This document shows positions 48,743 through 59,192 of a stretch of 64,000 nucleotides of DNA, piece after piece. Position numbers and translations under genes: made by a program. Location: contig NZ_MSDO01000009.1 of assembly GCF_001937195.1 (NCBI RefSeq), positions 62,001 through 126,000 on the forward strand, read 5' to 3'. Source of the stretch: Salinicola socius (GTDB lineage Bacteria > Pseudomonadota > Gammaproteobacteria > Pseudomonadales > Halomonadaceae). The stretch's first letter is position 1. The number at the start of each line of letters is the position of its first letter. The notes under the pieces are model-generated. The model was not told where the DNA came from. It worked only from the letters and a program-made list of their open reading frames with translations, and made no database searches.

Positions 48743-49054
48743 GAATATCGATCCATGAAACTCATCCTTTGTTTTTATTAAGGTTTGCCGAAATGGCAAC
48801 GGTTGATTCTAAACATTGTACTTGTGGCATGGGTGGGCGTTCGATAGCTTCGAGTGAAACGGGGCATTTCTTCAAGCGGATCCACAACACAATATCCTCC
48901 GCCAACGAGGCGCCGCCGCCGGTCGTTCGGATGCTCATCCATCAACCCGATCTCATCCAACGATACGCTTTCGTGACAACAACACGCTCTCATCCAACAA
49001 CACGCTCTCATCCAACAACACGCTCTCATCCAACAACACAACAATGAGGTTGAA
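48743..49054. promoter_or_regulatory. Divergent LysR/peptide-operon control region
   Basis: About 310 bp. It should hold LysR operators and both promoters. The last ~75 bp carry a tandem repeat (48983-49036) directly before the operon's ribosome site (GAGGTTGAA, 49046-49054). Confidence 0.55.
48983..49036. repeat. Three exact 18-bp tandem repeats
   Basis: CACGCTCTCATCCAACAA occurs three times without change (48983-49000, 49001-49018, 49019-49036), with partial copies at each end. It lies in the probable 5' leader of the peptide transporter operon. Confidence 0.95.
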
Positions 49055-50575
49055 ATGCGATCTAACCTGACGCTTCGCCATATCGTGGCCGGCACGGCGC
49101 TGTGCTCCCTGTCACTACCGGCACTGGCCAACAAGGCCGACGATACGCTGGTCTACGCCTCGGACAGCGAACCCGAAAACATCAGTCCGTATCACAACAA
49201 TCTGCGAGAGGGCGTGATCATCTCGCACCTGGCGTGGGATACGCTGATCTACCGCAACCCCGAGACCAACGCCTACGAGCCGATGCTCGCCACCGAGTGG
49301 CACTGGGTCGACGACACCACGCTGGAGATGACGCTGCGTCAGGGCGTGACGTTCCAGAATGGCGAGCCTTTCAATGCCGACGATGTGGTCTTCACCTTCA
49401 ATTATGTGGTGTTGCCCGACTCGAAGGTGGTCACGCGTCAGAACACCGACTGGATCAAGAGCGTCGAGAAGATCGACGACACCCATGTCCGCTTCCATCT
49501 CAACGGGCCTTTCCCGGCGGCACTGGAATATCTCTCCGGTCCGCTTCCGGTCTTCCCGGATCAGTACTTCCAGAAAGTCGGCCTCGAGGGTTTCAGCAAG
49601 CAGCCGATCGGCACCGGCCCTTACCGGATTACCGAAGTGACGCCGGGGGAAGGCGTCAAGATGACCCGCAACGACGACTACTTCGCCGATAGCCCGATCG
49701 GCAAGCCGCACATCGGCAAGCTCGAATTCAAGGTGATTCCCGATCAGGATTCCCGCGTGGCGCAGTTGATGACGGGGCAGGTCGACTGGATCTGGCGTGT
49801 ACCGGCAGATCAGGCCGAGCAGATGCAGGGCATGCCCAACCTGACCGTGGACAGTGGCGAGACCATGCGGGTCGGGTATATCTCCTTCGATGCTGCCAAG
49901 CGTGAAAATTCGCCGTTGAGTCATCTCGAAGTGCGTCAGGCGATCAATCACGCGATCAATCGCCAAGGCATGGCCGACAATCTGGTGCGGGGCGGCAGTC
50001 GACCCCTTTATGCGCCGTGCTTTCCCGCCCAGTTCGGCTGCGAGACTCAGGATGTGGTCGAGTACGATTATGACCCGGACAAGGCGCGCCAATTGCTGGC
50101 GGACGCCGGCTACGGCGATGGTTTCGAGCTGAACCTCTACGCCTATCGCGAGCGGGACTACGCCGAGGCGATGATCGGCGACCTGCGTAACGTCGGCATC
50201 CGCGTCAACTTACGCTTCATGACCTCGCCGGCGTTGCTCGAGCAGCAGCGCGGCGGCAACACCGACATGTCGTTCAAGACCTGGGGCTCCTATTCGGTCA
50301 ATGACGTTTCCGCGTTCACCAGTGTCTATTTCGGTGGCGGTGCCGATGACCACTGGCAGGACGAGCAGGTGCAGCAGTGGCTCCACACCGGCGATACGTC
50401 CGTCGACCCCGACGTCCGCAAGGAGAATTATCGCAAGGCGCTCCAGCGGATCTCCGAGCAGGCCTACTGGGCGCCGCTGTTCTCCTACTCCACCTACTAC
50501 GCCTATACCTCCGATCTGAATTTCACGCCCTACCCGGACGAGTTGCCGCGCTTCGCCGAGGCCAGCTGGAAGTAA
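49055..50575 (+). CDS. Peptide ABC transporter, substrate-binding protein (family 5)
   Basis: 506 aa. Signal peptide 1-25 (ending LPALA). Family 5 fold: TLVYASDSEPENISPYHNN, LATEWHWVDDTTLEMTLRQGVTFQNGEPFNADDVVFTF pattern, KQPIGTGPYRI and EVRQAINHAINRQGMADNLV. Dipeptide/oligopeptide/nickel-binding class. First gene of an operon with permeases, ATPases and two peptidases, so the ligand is likely a peptide or N-acyl amino acid. Confidence 0.92.
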   Translation: MRSNLTLRHIVAGTALCSLSLPALANKADDTLVYASDSEPENISPYHNNLREGVIISHLAWDTLIYRNPETNAYEPMLATEWHWVDDTTLEMTLRQGVTFQNGEPFNADDVVFTFNYVVLPDSKVVTRQNTDWIKSVEKIDDTHVRFHLNGPFPAALEYLSGPLPVFPDQYFQKVGLEGFSKQPIGTGPYRITEVTPGEGVKMTRNDDYFADSPIGKPHIGKLEFKVIPDQDSRVAQLMTGQVDWIWRVPADQAEQMQGMPNLTVDSGETMRVGYISFDAAKRENSPLSHLEVRQAINHAINRQGMADNLVRGGSRPLYAPCFPAQFGCETQDVVEYDYDPDKARQLLADAGYGDGFELNLYAYRERDYAEAMIGDLRNVGIRVNLRFMTSPALLEQQRGGNTDMSFKTWGSYSVNDVSAFTSVYFGGGADDHWQDEQVQQWLHTGDTSVDPDVRKENYRKALQRISEQAYWAPLFSYSTYYAYTSDLNFTPYPDELPRFAEASWK

Positions 50576-50651
50576 CGCTTTCCGCTATCCGTAACCCGTA
50601 CGCGCGGTCCTGCGCCTGGTGAGGCGAGGCCGCGCGGCGTGAGGAGGTTTC

Positions 50652-51569
50652 ATGGGCACTTTCATCATTCGCCGGATTCTGGTGGCGATCAGCGTGGCGC
50701 TGACCATCTCGATCGTCAGCTTCATGCTGCTGCATCTTTCCGGCGATCTGGCGACGTCGATCGCCGGGCCGGAGGCGACCGCCGAGCAGGTCGAGCAGAT
50801 TCGCATCGACTACGGACTCGATCGGCCCATCGTCAATCAATACCTTGACTGGCTGGGTGGCGCGCTGACTTTCGATTTCGGCCGCTCCTACTACTACCAG
50901 AGCACGGTGGTCGATCTGATCGTCGATCGAATGCCGATCACGTTGACCCTGGGCGGCCTCGCGCTGGCACTGGCGGTGAGCATCGCGATCCCGCTCGGCG
51001 TGTTGGCGGCGCTCAAGCGCGACACCTGGGTCGATCGGCTGGCGCTGCTGTTTGCCGTCGTGGGTCAGGCGATGCCGAGTTTCTGGTTCGGCCTGACCCT
51101 GATCGTGATCTTCGCCGTCACCCTGCAGTGGCTGCCTGCCGCGGGTAGCGACGGCTGGCAGCATTTCGTGCTCCCGGCAATCGCGCTGGGCTACTACGCC
51201 ACGCCCGCGATGATGCGCTTGACCCGGACCGGCATGCTCGAGGTGCTGGAGGCCGACTATATCCGCACGGCTCGGGCCAAGGGGCTGCGCACCGGGTCGG
51301 TGATCTTCAAGCACGCGCTGCGCAACGCGATCATTCCGGTGGTGGCGCTGGCCGCCGTCGAACTCGGGTTCATGCTCGGCGGTTCGGTGGTCATCGAGTC
51401 GGTCTTCTCGCTCAATGGGCTGGGTCAGCTGGCCTGGGATGCCATCTCGCGCAACGACTATCCCGTCGTGCAGGCCGTGGTGCTGATCATCGCGCTGTTC
51501 TACATCGTGCTGACGCTGCTGGCGGATGTCGCCAACGCGGCGCTCGATCCCCGTATCCGCACCCGCTGA
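50652..51569 (+). CDS. Peptide ABC transporter permease (DppB type)
   Basis: 305 aa, six helices. RRILVAISVALTISIVSFMLLHL first helix, then LGGLALALAVSIAIPLGVLAAL and the EAA loop DYIRTARAKGLRTGSVIFKHALRNAIIP facing the ATPase near residue 205. Preceded by GAGGAGG. 76 bp after the binding-protein stop. Confidence 0.93.
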   Translation: MGTFIIRRILVAISVALTISIVSFMLLHLSGDLATSIAGPEATAEQVEQIRIDYGLDRPIVNQYLDWLGGALTFDFGRSYYYQSTVVDLIVDRMPITLTLGGLALALAVSIAIPLGVLAALKRDTWVDRLALLFAVVGQAMPSFWFGLTLIVIFAVTLQWLPAAGSDGWQHFVLPAIALGYYATPAMMRLTRTGMLEVLEADYIRTARAKGLRTGSVIFKHALRNAIIPVVALAAVELGFMLGGSVVIESVFSLNGLGQLAWDAISRNDYPVVQAVVLIIALFYIVLTLLADVANAALDPRIRTR

Positions 51570-51578
51570 GGAGACGAC

Positions 51579-52514
51579 ATGACGATTTCGAACGTTTCGC
51601 CGGCCGAGTCTTCCGCGTCGACGGCCGGCGCCTCTCTGGGCGAGATTCCGCTGCCGGCGCCGGCATGGTCGCGAGTGACCCGTCGACTGTTCGGCCATCG
51701 CGGTCTGGCGATCGGCCTGATCGTGGTCGGGCTGGCCGTGCTGATCGCGCTCTTCGCGCCGCTGCTGGCGCCTCATGACCCCTATCATCAGGACATCGCC
51801 AACCGGATGGTGCCGCCGGTGTGGCACGACAAGGGCTCATGGATACACGTACTGGGCACCGACAAGCTGGGCCGCGACACCTTGAGTCGGCTGCTCTTCG
51901 GCACTCGCATTTCATTGACCATCGGGCTGGTGGTCGCACTGATCTCCGGCATCATCGGCACCACGCTGGGCGTGCTGGCCGGCTATTTCGGCGGCCGTGT
52001 GGATGCGGTCATCAGCTACATCATCACCACGCGTCTGGCGATGCCGGTGGTGCTGGTGGCGCTGGCGCTCTCCTCGCTAACCGGTGGCTCGCTGACCACG
52101 GTGATCGTGTTGCTGGGTCTGCTGCTGTGGGATCGATTCGCGGTGGTGTCACGCTCGGTCACCCAGCAGGTGCGCGACGCCGAATACGTCTATGCGGCAC
52201 GCACGCTGGGCTGCTCGCTGCCGTACATCCTGCTGCGGGAAGTGCTGCCCAACATCGCCGGCTCGCTGATCGTGGTGATGACCCTGGAGATGGCCCACGC
52301 GATCCTGCTCGAGGCGACGCTGTCGTTTCTCGGCATGGGCGTTCAGCCGCCGCTACCGTCCTGGGGGCTGATGGTCGCCGAAGGCAAGGCCTACATGTTC
52401 TTCCAGCCCTGGGTCATCGCAATTCCGGGGATCGCGCTGTTCGTGCTGGTACTGGCGATCAACCTGCTAGGCGATGGGCTACGGGATCTCAACGCACCGG
52501 GAGGGCGCAACTGA
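51579..52514 (+). CDS. Peptide ABC transporter permease (DppC type)
   Basis: 311 aa. An extra N-terminal domain (~1-90) with HDPYHQDIANRMVPPVW is typical of DppC/OppC; then GTDKLGRDTLSRLLFGTRISL and six helices. EAA loop near residue 215 (DAEYVYAARTLGCSLPYILLREVLPN). Ten bases after dppB-like stop; its stop overlaps the next ATG (TGATG). Confidence 0.93.
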   Translation: MTISNVSPAESSASTAGASLGEIPLPAPAWSRVTRRLFGHRGLAIGLIVVGLAVLIALFAPLLAPHDPYHQDIANRMVPPVWHDKGSWIHVLGTDKLGRDTLSRLLFGTRISLTIGLVVALISGIIGTTLGVLAGYFGGRVDAVISYIITTRLAMPVVLVALALSSLTGGSLTTVIVLLGLLLWDRFAVVSRSVTQQVRDAEYVYAARTLGCSLPYILLREVLPNIAGSLIVVMTLEMAHAILLEATLSFLGMGVQPPLPSWGLMVAEGKAYMFFQPWVIAIPGIALFVLVLAINLLGDGLRDLNAPGGRN

Positions 52515-53515
52515 TGCCATTGCTGGACGTGAAAAACCTGCGCGTCGATCTGCCGGTAGAGGCGGGTACGCTGCACGCCGTGCGCGGTATCGACTTCCAC
52601 GTCGATCGCGGCGAGATGCTCTGCCTGGTCGGGGAGTCCGGCTGCGGCAAGTCGATGACGTCGCTGGCGCTGATGGGACTGCTGCCGCGCAAGGCCAGGC
52701 TGACGGCGGACCGGCTCGAATTCGACGGGATCGATCTGACCACGCTCTCCGAACGGCGCCGCAGCGACCTGCGCGGCGCGCGAATGTCGATGATTTTTCA
52801 GGAGCCGATGACCGCGCTCAATCCGGCCTACACGCTGGGCAATCAACTGTGTGAAGGCGTGATTCGACACCGTGGTGTCAGTCGGCGCGAGGCCAGCGAA
52901 CGGGCGATCTATCTGCTGGAGCGCGTTGGCATCAGCGCCGCCAAGGACCGGCTCAATCAGTATCCCCATCAGCTCTCCGGCGGGTTGCGACAGCGCGTGA
53001 TGATCGCCATGGCGCTGATGTGCGAACCCGACCTGATCATCGCCGACGAGCCGACCACGGCCCTCGACGTGACGATTCAGGCCCAGATCCTGCGCCTGCT
53101 GCGTGAGCTGCAGCAGGAGTTCGGCACCGCGGTGATCTTCATCACCCATGACCTCGGCGTGGTGGCACGCATCGCCGATCGCGTCTCGGTCATGTATGCC
53201 GGCGAGGTGATCGAATCGGCACCCACGCCGGCACTCTACGCCAATCCCGGACATCCCTACACACGCGGCCTGTTGAGCTGCATTCCCGCGCCGGGCAAGA
53301 CGCCTCCCGGCAGTCGACTGCAGGCGATTCCGGGCGTCGTGCCCAGTCTCGTGGGGAACGTCGAAGGGTGCGCATTTCGCAATCGCTGTCCGCAGGCGCA
53401 GCCGACCTGTGAACGGACGCCGCCATTGAAATCGTTGCTCGACGATCACCAGGCCCGCTGTCACTTTGCCGATCAGTCGGTACCGGCGCCGCGTCAACCG
53501 GAGACGATGTCATGA
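52514..53515 (+). CDS. Peptide ABC transporter ATPase (DppD type)
   Basis: 333 aa; start set by the TGATG overlap at 52512-52516. Walker [21 protein letters not shown]-loop, signature LSGGLRQRVMIA, Walker B DLIIADEPTTALD, HDLGVVARIAD switch. The C-terminal oligopeptide extension CAFRNRCPQAQPTCERTPP carries four Cys typical of an iron-sulphur site in DppD/OppD. ATGA overlap with the next gene. Confidence 0.94.
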   Translation: MPLLDVKNLRVDLPVEAGTLHAVRGIDFHVDRGEMLCLVGESGCGKSMTSLALMGLLPRKARLTADRLEFDGIDLTTLSERRRSDLRGARMSMIFQEPMTALNPAYTLGNQLCEGVIRHRGVSRREASERAIYLLERVGISAAKDRLNQYPHQLSGGLRQRVMIAMALMCEPDLIIADEPTTALDVTIQAQILRLLRELQQEFGTAVIFITHDLGVVARIADRVSVMYAGEVIESAPTPALYANPGHPYTRGLLSCIPAPGKTPPGSRLQAIPGVVPSLVGNVEGCAFRNRCPQAQPTCERTPPLKSLLDDHQARCHFADQSVPAPRQPETMS

Positions 53516-54543
53516 ACGTAGATTCGACCATCGAGATAGCCGGACCGCGCCCGTTGTCGACGACGCCGAGCGCCGCTTCGATATCGCGAACGCCGCCGGC
53601 ACTGGAGCTTTGCGGACTCTCGAAAAGCTACACGCTGGGCGGTGGACTGTTCAAACGGGGACGCTCGCTCGGCGCGGTCAGCGACGTTTCACTGCGGATC
53701 CCGCGGGGGCAGGTCATGGGGCTGGTGGGGGAGTCGGGCTGTGGCAAGAGCACCCTGGCCAAGATGCTGCTGGGGCTGACGACACCCAGCGAGGGTGACG
53801 TGCTGGTCGATGGCAAGCCGCTGCGGGGCGCCAACCAGAAAGCGCTGGCGCGGCACGTTCAGCCGATCTTCCAGGATCCCTACTCTTCGCTCAATCCGCG
53901 CAAGCGGATTTCACAGATCGTTGGATTGCCGTTGCAGGTGCACGGCATCGGCACGGCCCGCGAGCGAGCGGCACGCGTCGCCGAAACCCTGGATGTGGTC
54001 GGGCTGCCCCGACGCGCCGCCGATCAGTTCCCGGGCCAGCTTTCGGGCGGCCAGCGCCAGCGCGTGGCCATTGCCCGCGCGTTGATCATGCGTCCGGATA
54101 TCGTGATCTGCGACGAGCCGACCTCGGCGCTGGACGTCTCTGTTCAGGCACAGATTCTCAACCTGCTGCTGGATCTCAAGCAGGCGTTCGGATTGACCTA
54201 CCTGTTCATCAGCCACGATCTGGCGGTGGTCGAGCATCTGGTCGATCGGGTGGCAGTGATGTACCTGGGGCGTATCGTCGAGGAGGGCACGCGAGCACAG
54301 ATCTTCGGCGCGCCGCGTCATCCCTACACCCAGGCGCTGCTGGCCTCCGCCTTGACGCCGGAGCCCGGGCTGGGCGTGCCGGATATCGGGATGGGCGACG
54401 CCATGCCGGATCCGAGCGCGCCGCCCTCCGGGTGCGCCTTTCATCCGCGTTGCCCCAGGGCTGAGGCGGTCTGTCGTCAACAACGGCCGCGACTGGAGGA
54501 TATCCGTGGCGACAACGCCCGAGTCGCCTGCCATTTCGCCTGA
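53512..54543 (+). CDS. Peptide ABC transporter ATPase (DppF type)
   Basis: 343 aa. Walker [12 protein letters not shown], signature [12 protein letters not shown], Walker [14 protein letters not shown], and C-terminal [19 protein letters not shown]. The N-terminal ~25 residues are a Ser/Pro-rich extension before [11 protein letters not shown]. Begins on the TGA of the preceding ATPase gene. Confidence 0.94.
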   Translation: MNVDSTIEIAGPRPLSTTPSAASISRTPPALELCGLSKSYTLGGGLFKRGRSLGAVSDVSLRIPRGQVMGLVGESGCGKSTLAKMLLGLTTPSEGDVLVDGKPLRGANQKALARHVQPIFQDPYSSLNPRKRISQIVGLPLQVHGIGTARERAARVAETLDVVGLPRRAADQFPGQLSGGQRQRVAIARALIMRPDIVICDEPTSALDVSVQAQILNLLLDLKQAFGLTYLFISHDLAVVEHLVDRVAVMYLGRIVEEGTRAQIFGAPRHPYTQALLASALTPEPGLGVPDIGMGDAMPDPSAPPSGCAFHPRCPRAEAVCRQQRPRLEDIRGDNARVACHFA

Positions 54544-54603
54544 GTTCGTTCGACACGAACTCAGGCCGTTCCACCATCATTCGAATTCAACGAGGAGAGA
54601 TTC

Positions 54604-56022
54604 ATGGCGCGACCACAAGCGCTGCAACACGCGCGGGATGGCTTCGACAATGGCGACTTCCTGCGTCAGCTCGATGCCCGCATCGCGGTGCGTAGCGAAA
54701 GCCAGGAGGCGGGGCGCGACAGCGAATTACGCCGTTATCTGACCGACTTCGTGATTCCCGATATCGAGAAACTGGGATTCACCTGGGAGATCGTCGATAA
54801 CCCGGTCAGCGGTTTCGGGCCGTTCCTGCTGGCCGAGCGTATCGAAGTCGAGACGGCGCTGACTTTGCTCACCTACGGTCACGGCGATGTCGTGCGCGGC
54901 TACGATTCGCAGTGGCGGGAAGGTCTGTCGCCCTGGCGAATCGTGGTCGAAGGCGAGCGCTGGTATGGCCGAGGCACTGCCGACAACAAGGGCCAGCACA
55001 CCATCAACTTCGCAGCGCTTGCGAGTGTCATCGACGCGCGCGGCGGCAAGCTTGGCTACAACGTCAAGCTGATTCTGGAGATGGGAGAGGAGACCGGCTC
55101 GCCAGGGCTCAAGGCTGTCTGTGAAACCCATCGAGATCGCCTTTCGGCGGATCTGTTCATCGCCTCCGACGGTCCGCGGCTATCGGCGGACTCGCCGACA
55201 CTATTCCTCGGCTCCCGCGGATCGTTCAATTTCGATCTACGCCTGCGCGTCCGTGACGGCGCGCATCACTCCGGTAACTGGGGCGGCGTGCTCTCGAATC
55301 CGGCAACCCGACTCGCCAATGCCTGGTCGACGCTGGTCGATGCCCACGGCAAGATCCTGATCGAAGGCCTGCGTCCGCCGGCGATTCCTGAACCGGTTCG
55401 CGAGGCGGTCGCCTCGCTCGAGGTCGGCGCGACACCTGGCGATCCGGCGATCGACACGAGCTGGGGCGAGCCGGGCCTGCTGCCCGCCGAGCGTCTGTTT
55501 GCCTGGAATACGCTGGAGCTTTTGGCGATCAAGGCCGGCAACCCGGATGCGCCCGCCAATGCGATTCCCGGAGAGGCGTATGCCCATTGCCAACTGCGCT
55601 TCGTGGTCGGCAGCGACCGCGAGCGCTTCCTCGAACATCTGCGTCGGCATCTCGACGCTCACGGCTTCGACGACGTGGAGGTCAGCAGCGCGCGCATGTC
55701 GCAGATGAATGCGACGCGACTCGACCCGTCGGATCCGTGGGTAACCTGGGCGCTGGCATCGATTCGCGAGTCCAGCGGCAAGGTGCCGACGCTGCTGCCC
55801 AACCTGGGCGGGTCGCTGCCCAACGATGTGTTCGCCGAAACGCTGGGGCTGCCGACGCTGTGGGTGCCGCACTCCTATCCGGCCTGCTCTCAGCACGCCC
55901 CCGACGAACACGCCCTGGCGAGCATCGTACGGGAAGGTCTGGGTATCATGGCCGGGCTATGGTGGGATCTGGCCGAACACGGACAAGACATGTTGAAGGA
56001 GCGCGAGCAATGGCATCGCTGA
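54604..56022 (+). CDS. M20-family metallopeptidase
   Basis: 472 aa, RBS GAGGAGA. M20 fold with metal ligands: HGDVV near residue 97, GRGTADNKGQH near 122 (bridging Asp), MGEETGSPGL near 163 (catalytic Glu), a lid domain ~215-390, and YPACSQHAPDEHA (final His) near 440. Resembles dipeptidase/acetylornithine deacetylase-type enzymes. In the operon it probably hydrolyses the imported peptide. Overlaps the next gene by 13 bp. Confidence 0.92.
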   Translation: MARPQALQHARDGFDNGDFLRQLDARIAVRSESQEAGRDSELRRYLTDFVIPDIEKLGFTWEIVDNPVSGFGPFLLAERIEVETALTLLTYGHGDVVRGYDSQWREGLSPWRIVVEGERWYGRGTADNKGQHTINFAALASVIDARGGKLGYNVKLILEMGEETGSPGLKAVCETHRDRLSADLFIASDGPRLSADSPTLFLGSRGSFNFDLRLRVRDGAHHSGNWGGVLSNPATRLANAWSTLVDAHGKILIEGLRPPAIPEPVREAVASLEVGATPGDPAIDTSWGEPGLLPAERLFAWNTLELLAIKAGNPDAPANAIPGEAYAHCQLRFVVGSDRERFLEHLRRHLDAHGFDDVEVSSARMSQMNATRLDPSDPWVTWALASIRESSGKVPTLLPNLGGSLPNDVFAETLGLPTLWVPHSYPACSQHAPDEHALASIVREGLGIMAGLWWDLAEHGQDMLKEREQWHR

Positions 56023-57200
56023 ACGATGCAGAGAGAATGACGGCGACGGCCTGCGACTGGCTGGCCGGGCAGCAGGCGGAGATGGTCGACTGTTTGAAGA
56101 CCTTGGTCGATATCGATTCCAACAGCTACGACAAGGCCGGCACCGATGCGGTGGCGGACGTCATCGTGGGCTGGCTGGAAGCGGACGGTATCGACGTGAA
56201 GCGCATCTCGCGCCCGGAATCCGGCGATATTCTCGAGGCGTGGCTGGAGGGCGACGGCAGCGATGCCGGTCATGTGCTGATGATGGGGCATCGCGATACG
56301 GTGTTTCCGACCGGCACGGTCGCCGAGCGTGGCTACACCCGGCAGGGCGATACCGCGTTCGGCCCCGGCGTTGCCGACATGAAATCGGGGCTGGTGCTCA
56401 ATATCTTCGTGCTGCGGGCGCTCAAGCGCCTGTCGCCGTTGCCCTTCCCGGTGCGTGCACTATTCACCGCAGACGAGGAAATCGGCTCCCGCGACGGTAC
56501 CGCCTTCATTCGCGAAGCGGCCAGTGGTGCACGGGCCGTGCTCAACGCCGAACCGGGCCGTATCAGCGGCAACGTGGTCACCGGCCGCAAGGGCGGAGCA
56601 GCCTTTCTGATCGAAGTGACCGGCAAGGCGGCCCATTCCGGTGTCAGCCATGCGGATGGCGCCAGCGCCATCGAAGCGTTGGCGCGCAAGATCGTCAGGC
56701 TCCATGCATTGACCGACTACGACAGCGGCGTGACCACCAACGTCGGATTGATCGAGGGTGGGGTGTCGCGCAACACCGTGGCCCCTTCGGCCACGGCACA
56801 GCTGGACACGCGCTTCGTCACCAACCAGCAGCGGCTCGATCTGCTGGCAGCGATCGAGGCGATCATTGCCGAGGAGGACATTCCTGGAACGCAGGCAACG
56901 ATTCGTCAGACGTCGGGATTCCTGCCGATGGAGCCGGCGATGAGCGAGGGGCTGTTCGCGCGATACCGTACGCAGGCCGAGAAGATCGGCTTCAATGTCG
57001 AGGGCGAATTCACCGGTGGCTGTTCGGATGCCGGTACCACGGCGAGCCTGGGTATCCCCACGCTCTGCGGAACGGGCCCGGTGGGCGCCAAGATGCATAC
57101 GGCAGATGAGTATTGCCGACTGGAGACCTTCGTGCCGCGCGCCCAGGCGGTGGCGGCGACAATCGTGAGTCTGGCTGCCGAACCATTGGTGCAACCATGA
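56010..57200 (+). CDS. M20-family peptidase, carboxypeptidase G2-like
   Basis: 396 aa, start at 56010 with AAGGAG before it, overlapping the previous stop. Metal motifs: GHRDTVFPTGT (near 93), GPGVADMKSG (near 122), FTADEEIGS (near 156), a lid, and CSDAGTTASLG then MHTADEYC at the end. Glutamate carboxypeptidase/CPG2 group, which removes C-terminal glutamate or related residues. Last gene of the operon; the two different M20 enzymes suggest sequential cleavage. Confidence 0.92.
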   Translation: MASLNDAERMTATACDWLAGQQAEMVDCLKTLVDIDSNSYDKAGTDAVADVIVGWLEADGIDVKRISRPESGDILEAWLEGDGSDAGHVLMMGHRDTVFPTGTVAERGYTRQGDTAFGPGVADMKSGLVLNIFVLRALKRLSPLPFPVRALFTADEEIGSRDGTAFIREAASGARAVLNAEPGRISGNVVTGRKGGAAFLIEVTGKAAHSGVSHADGASAIEALARKIVRLHALTDYDSGVTTNVGLIEGGVSRNTVAPSATAQLDTRFVTNQQRLDLLAAIEAIIAEEDIPGTQATIRQTSGFLPMEPAMSEGLFARYRTQAEKIGFNVEGEFTGGCSDAGTTASLGIPTLCGTGPVGAKMHTADEYCRLETFVPRAQAVAATIVSLAAEPLVQP

Positions 57201-57451
57201 GTAGCGGCAGGCAGCACGGCATCCATCAACGGAATGAACGGTGCGACTTGCATTAGGTTACGCAAGGTGACGTTTCGGTTTCACTATGTCGATCAATGAT
57301 ACGTTTTGGCCTCCTTGTGGGGATTGCCGCGTTTCATAATCGACGGGTTCCCGCTTTGCGGGCACTAGCCAGAGGCACGCTGACAGAAGTCATGCCGATG
57401 TCATCCAGCCGCGCCACAATAATCGAAACGAACCTCATGCAGGGGAACCCG

Positions 57452-57904
57452 ATGTCTACCGTCACCGCCACGGGCAATAGTCCCGCCAACCCGTCGTCTT
57501 CCTTATCTTCCTTCGAAGATCAGCTTTCGGCCTCCCGGTCCAGCAAGATCCTTGCAGACTATGTCAAGGATCATGGCGGTGCGGTGTGGAAAAGCGACCT
57601 TCAGGCGCTGGCCAACAATGCCAGCGGCAATACGCCGCCGGAGGTTTCCGCGGCCGCCAGCTATATGCTGAGCCACCCCGATGTCTACACGGCCATCGAG
57701 ACTCTCGACAATCCGAACGCGGATGGTCTTTCCGGTCACTGGAACTTTCAGAACGCAGCCGATGGGGCGCTTGGGAGTACCGGGACGATGGCCGATCTGA
57801 AGGACGTCTTCGATCGAGCCATCAAGAGTTCGGCCGAGATCACCAAGCTGACCACCGAGAAGAAGACCGGGCTGGACGCCACCAAGCAGCGTCCTCAGAA
57901 CTGA
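57452..57904 (+). CDS. HrpF/NopX-like type III translocon-family protein, short form
   Basis: 150 aa from ATG 57452 (AGGGG 7 nt before). Residues 1-30 are Ser/Thr/Asn/Pro-rich with no Sec signal, like type III substrates. Residues ~33-105 match the repeat seen in HrpF/NopX/PopF translocon proteins as I know it: DYVKDHGGAVWKSDLQALAN, then TPPEVSAAASYMLSHPDVYTAIE and a NADGLSGHWNF loop. The rest (105-150) is polar helix. HrpF-class proteins are ~600-800 aa with C-terminal membrane segments; here only the N-terminal-type unit exists. It could be a secreted factor or chaperone-like partner of the HrpK-like giant at 6.5 kb (inference). No secretion genes nearby. Confidence 0.65.
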   Translation: MSTVTATGNSPANPSSSLSSFEDQLSASRSSKILADYVKDHGGAVWKSDLQALANNASGNTPPEVSAAASYMLSHPDVYTAIETLDNPNADGLSGHWNFQNAADGALGSTGTMADLKDVFDRAIKSSAEITKLTTEKKTGLDATKQRPQN

Positions 57905-57922
57905 TTCCTCGATCGTCACGAA

Positions 57923-57947
57923 AACGGGAAGCCAATGGCTTTCCGTT
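57923..57947. terminator. Terminator-like hairpin
   Basis: 11-bp stem with one G-T pair (57923-57933 with 57937-57947), 3-nt loop, 19 nt past the HrpF-like stop and before the convergent pip stop; a T-rich stretch follows at 57955. Confidence 0.7.
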
Positions 57948-57990
57948 CTGGGTCGTATTGTTTTGTCGGGATCCTCGAGGCGTCCGGAGA

Positions 57991-59091
<1,101 letters not shown>

Positions 59092-59192
59092 TCATGGACC
59101 TCTGCTACCATCGTCGCCTATATACGTTGGCAGAGCGCCGACACTCGAATCACGTTAGAGGGCAGCCGCGCATCGGGCTGCAACGGACATCC

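Noticed and set aside
48983-49036. CRISPR array
   Set aside because: Units abut directly with no spacers; period 18 bp is too short. The same holds for 10569-10679.
57296-57451. N-terminal extension of the HrpF-like protein
   Set aside because: The extra 52 codons have no ribosome site and unlike composition; AGGGG precedes the ATG at 57452.
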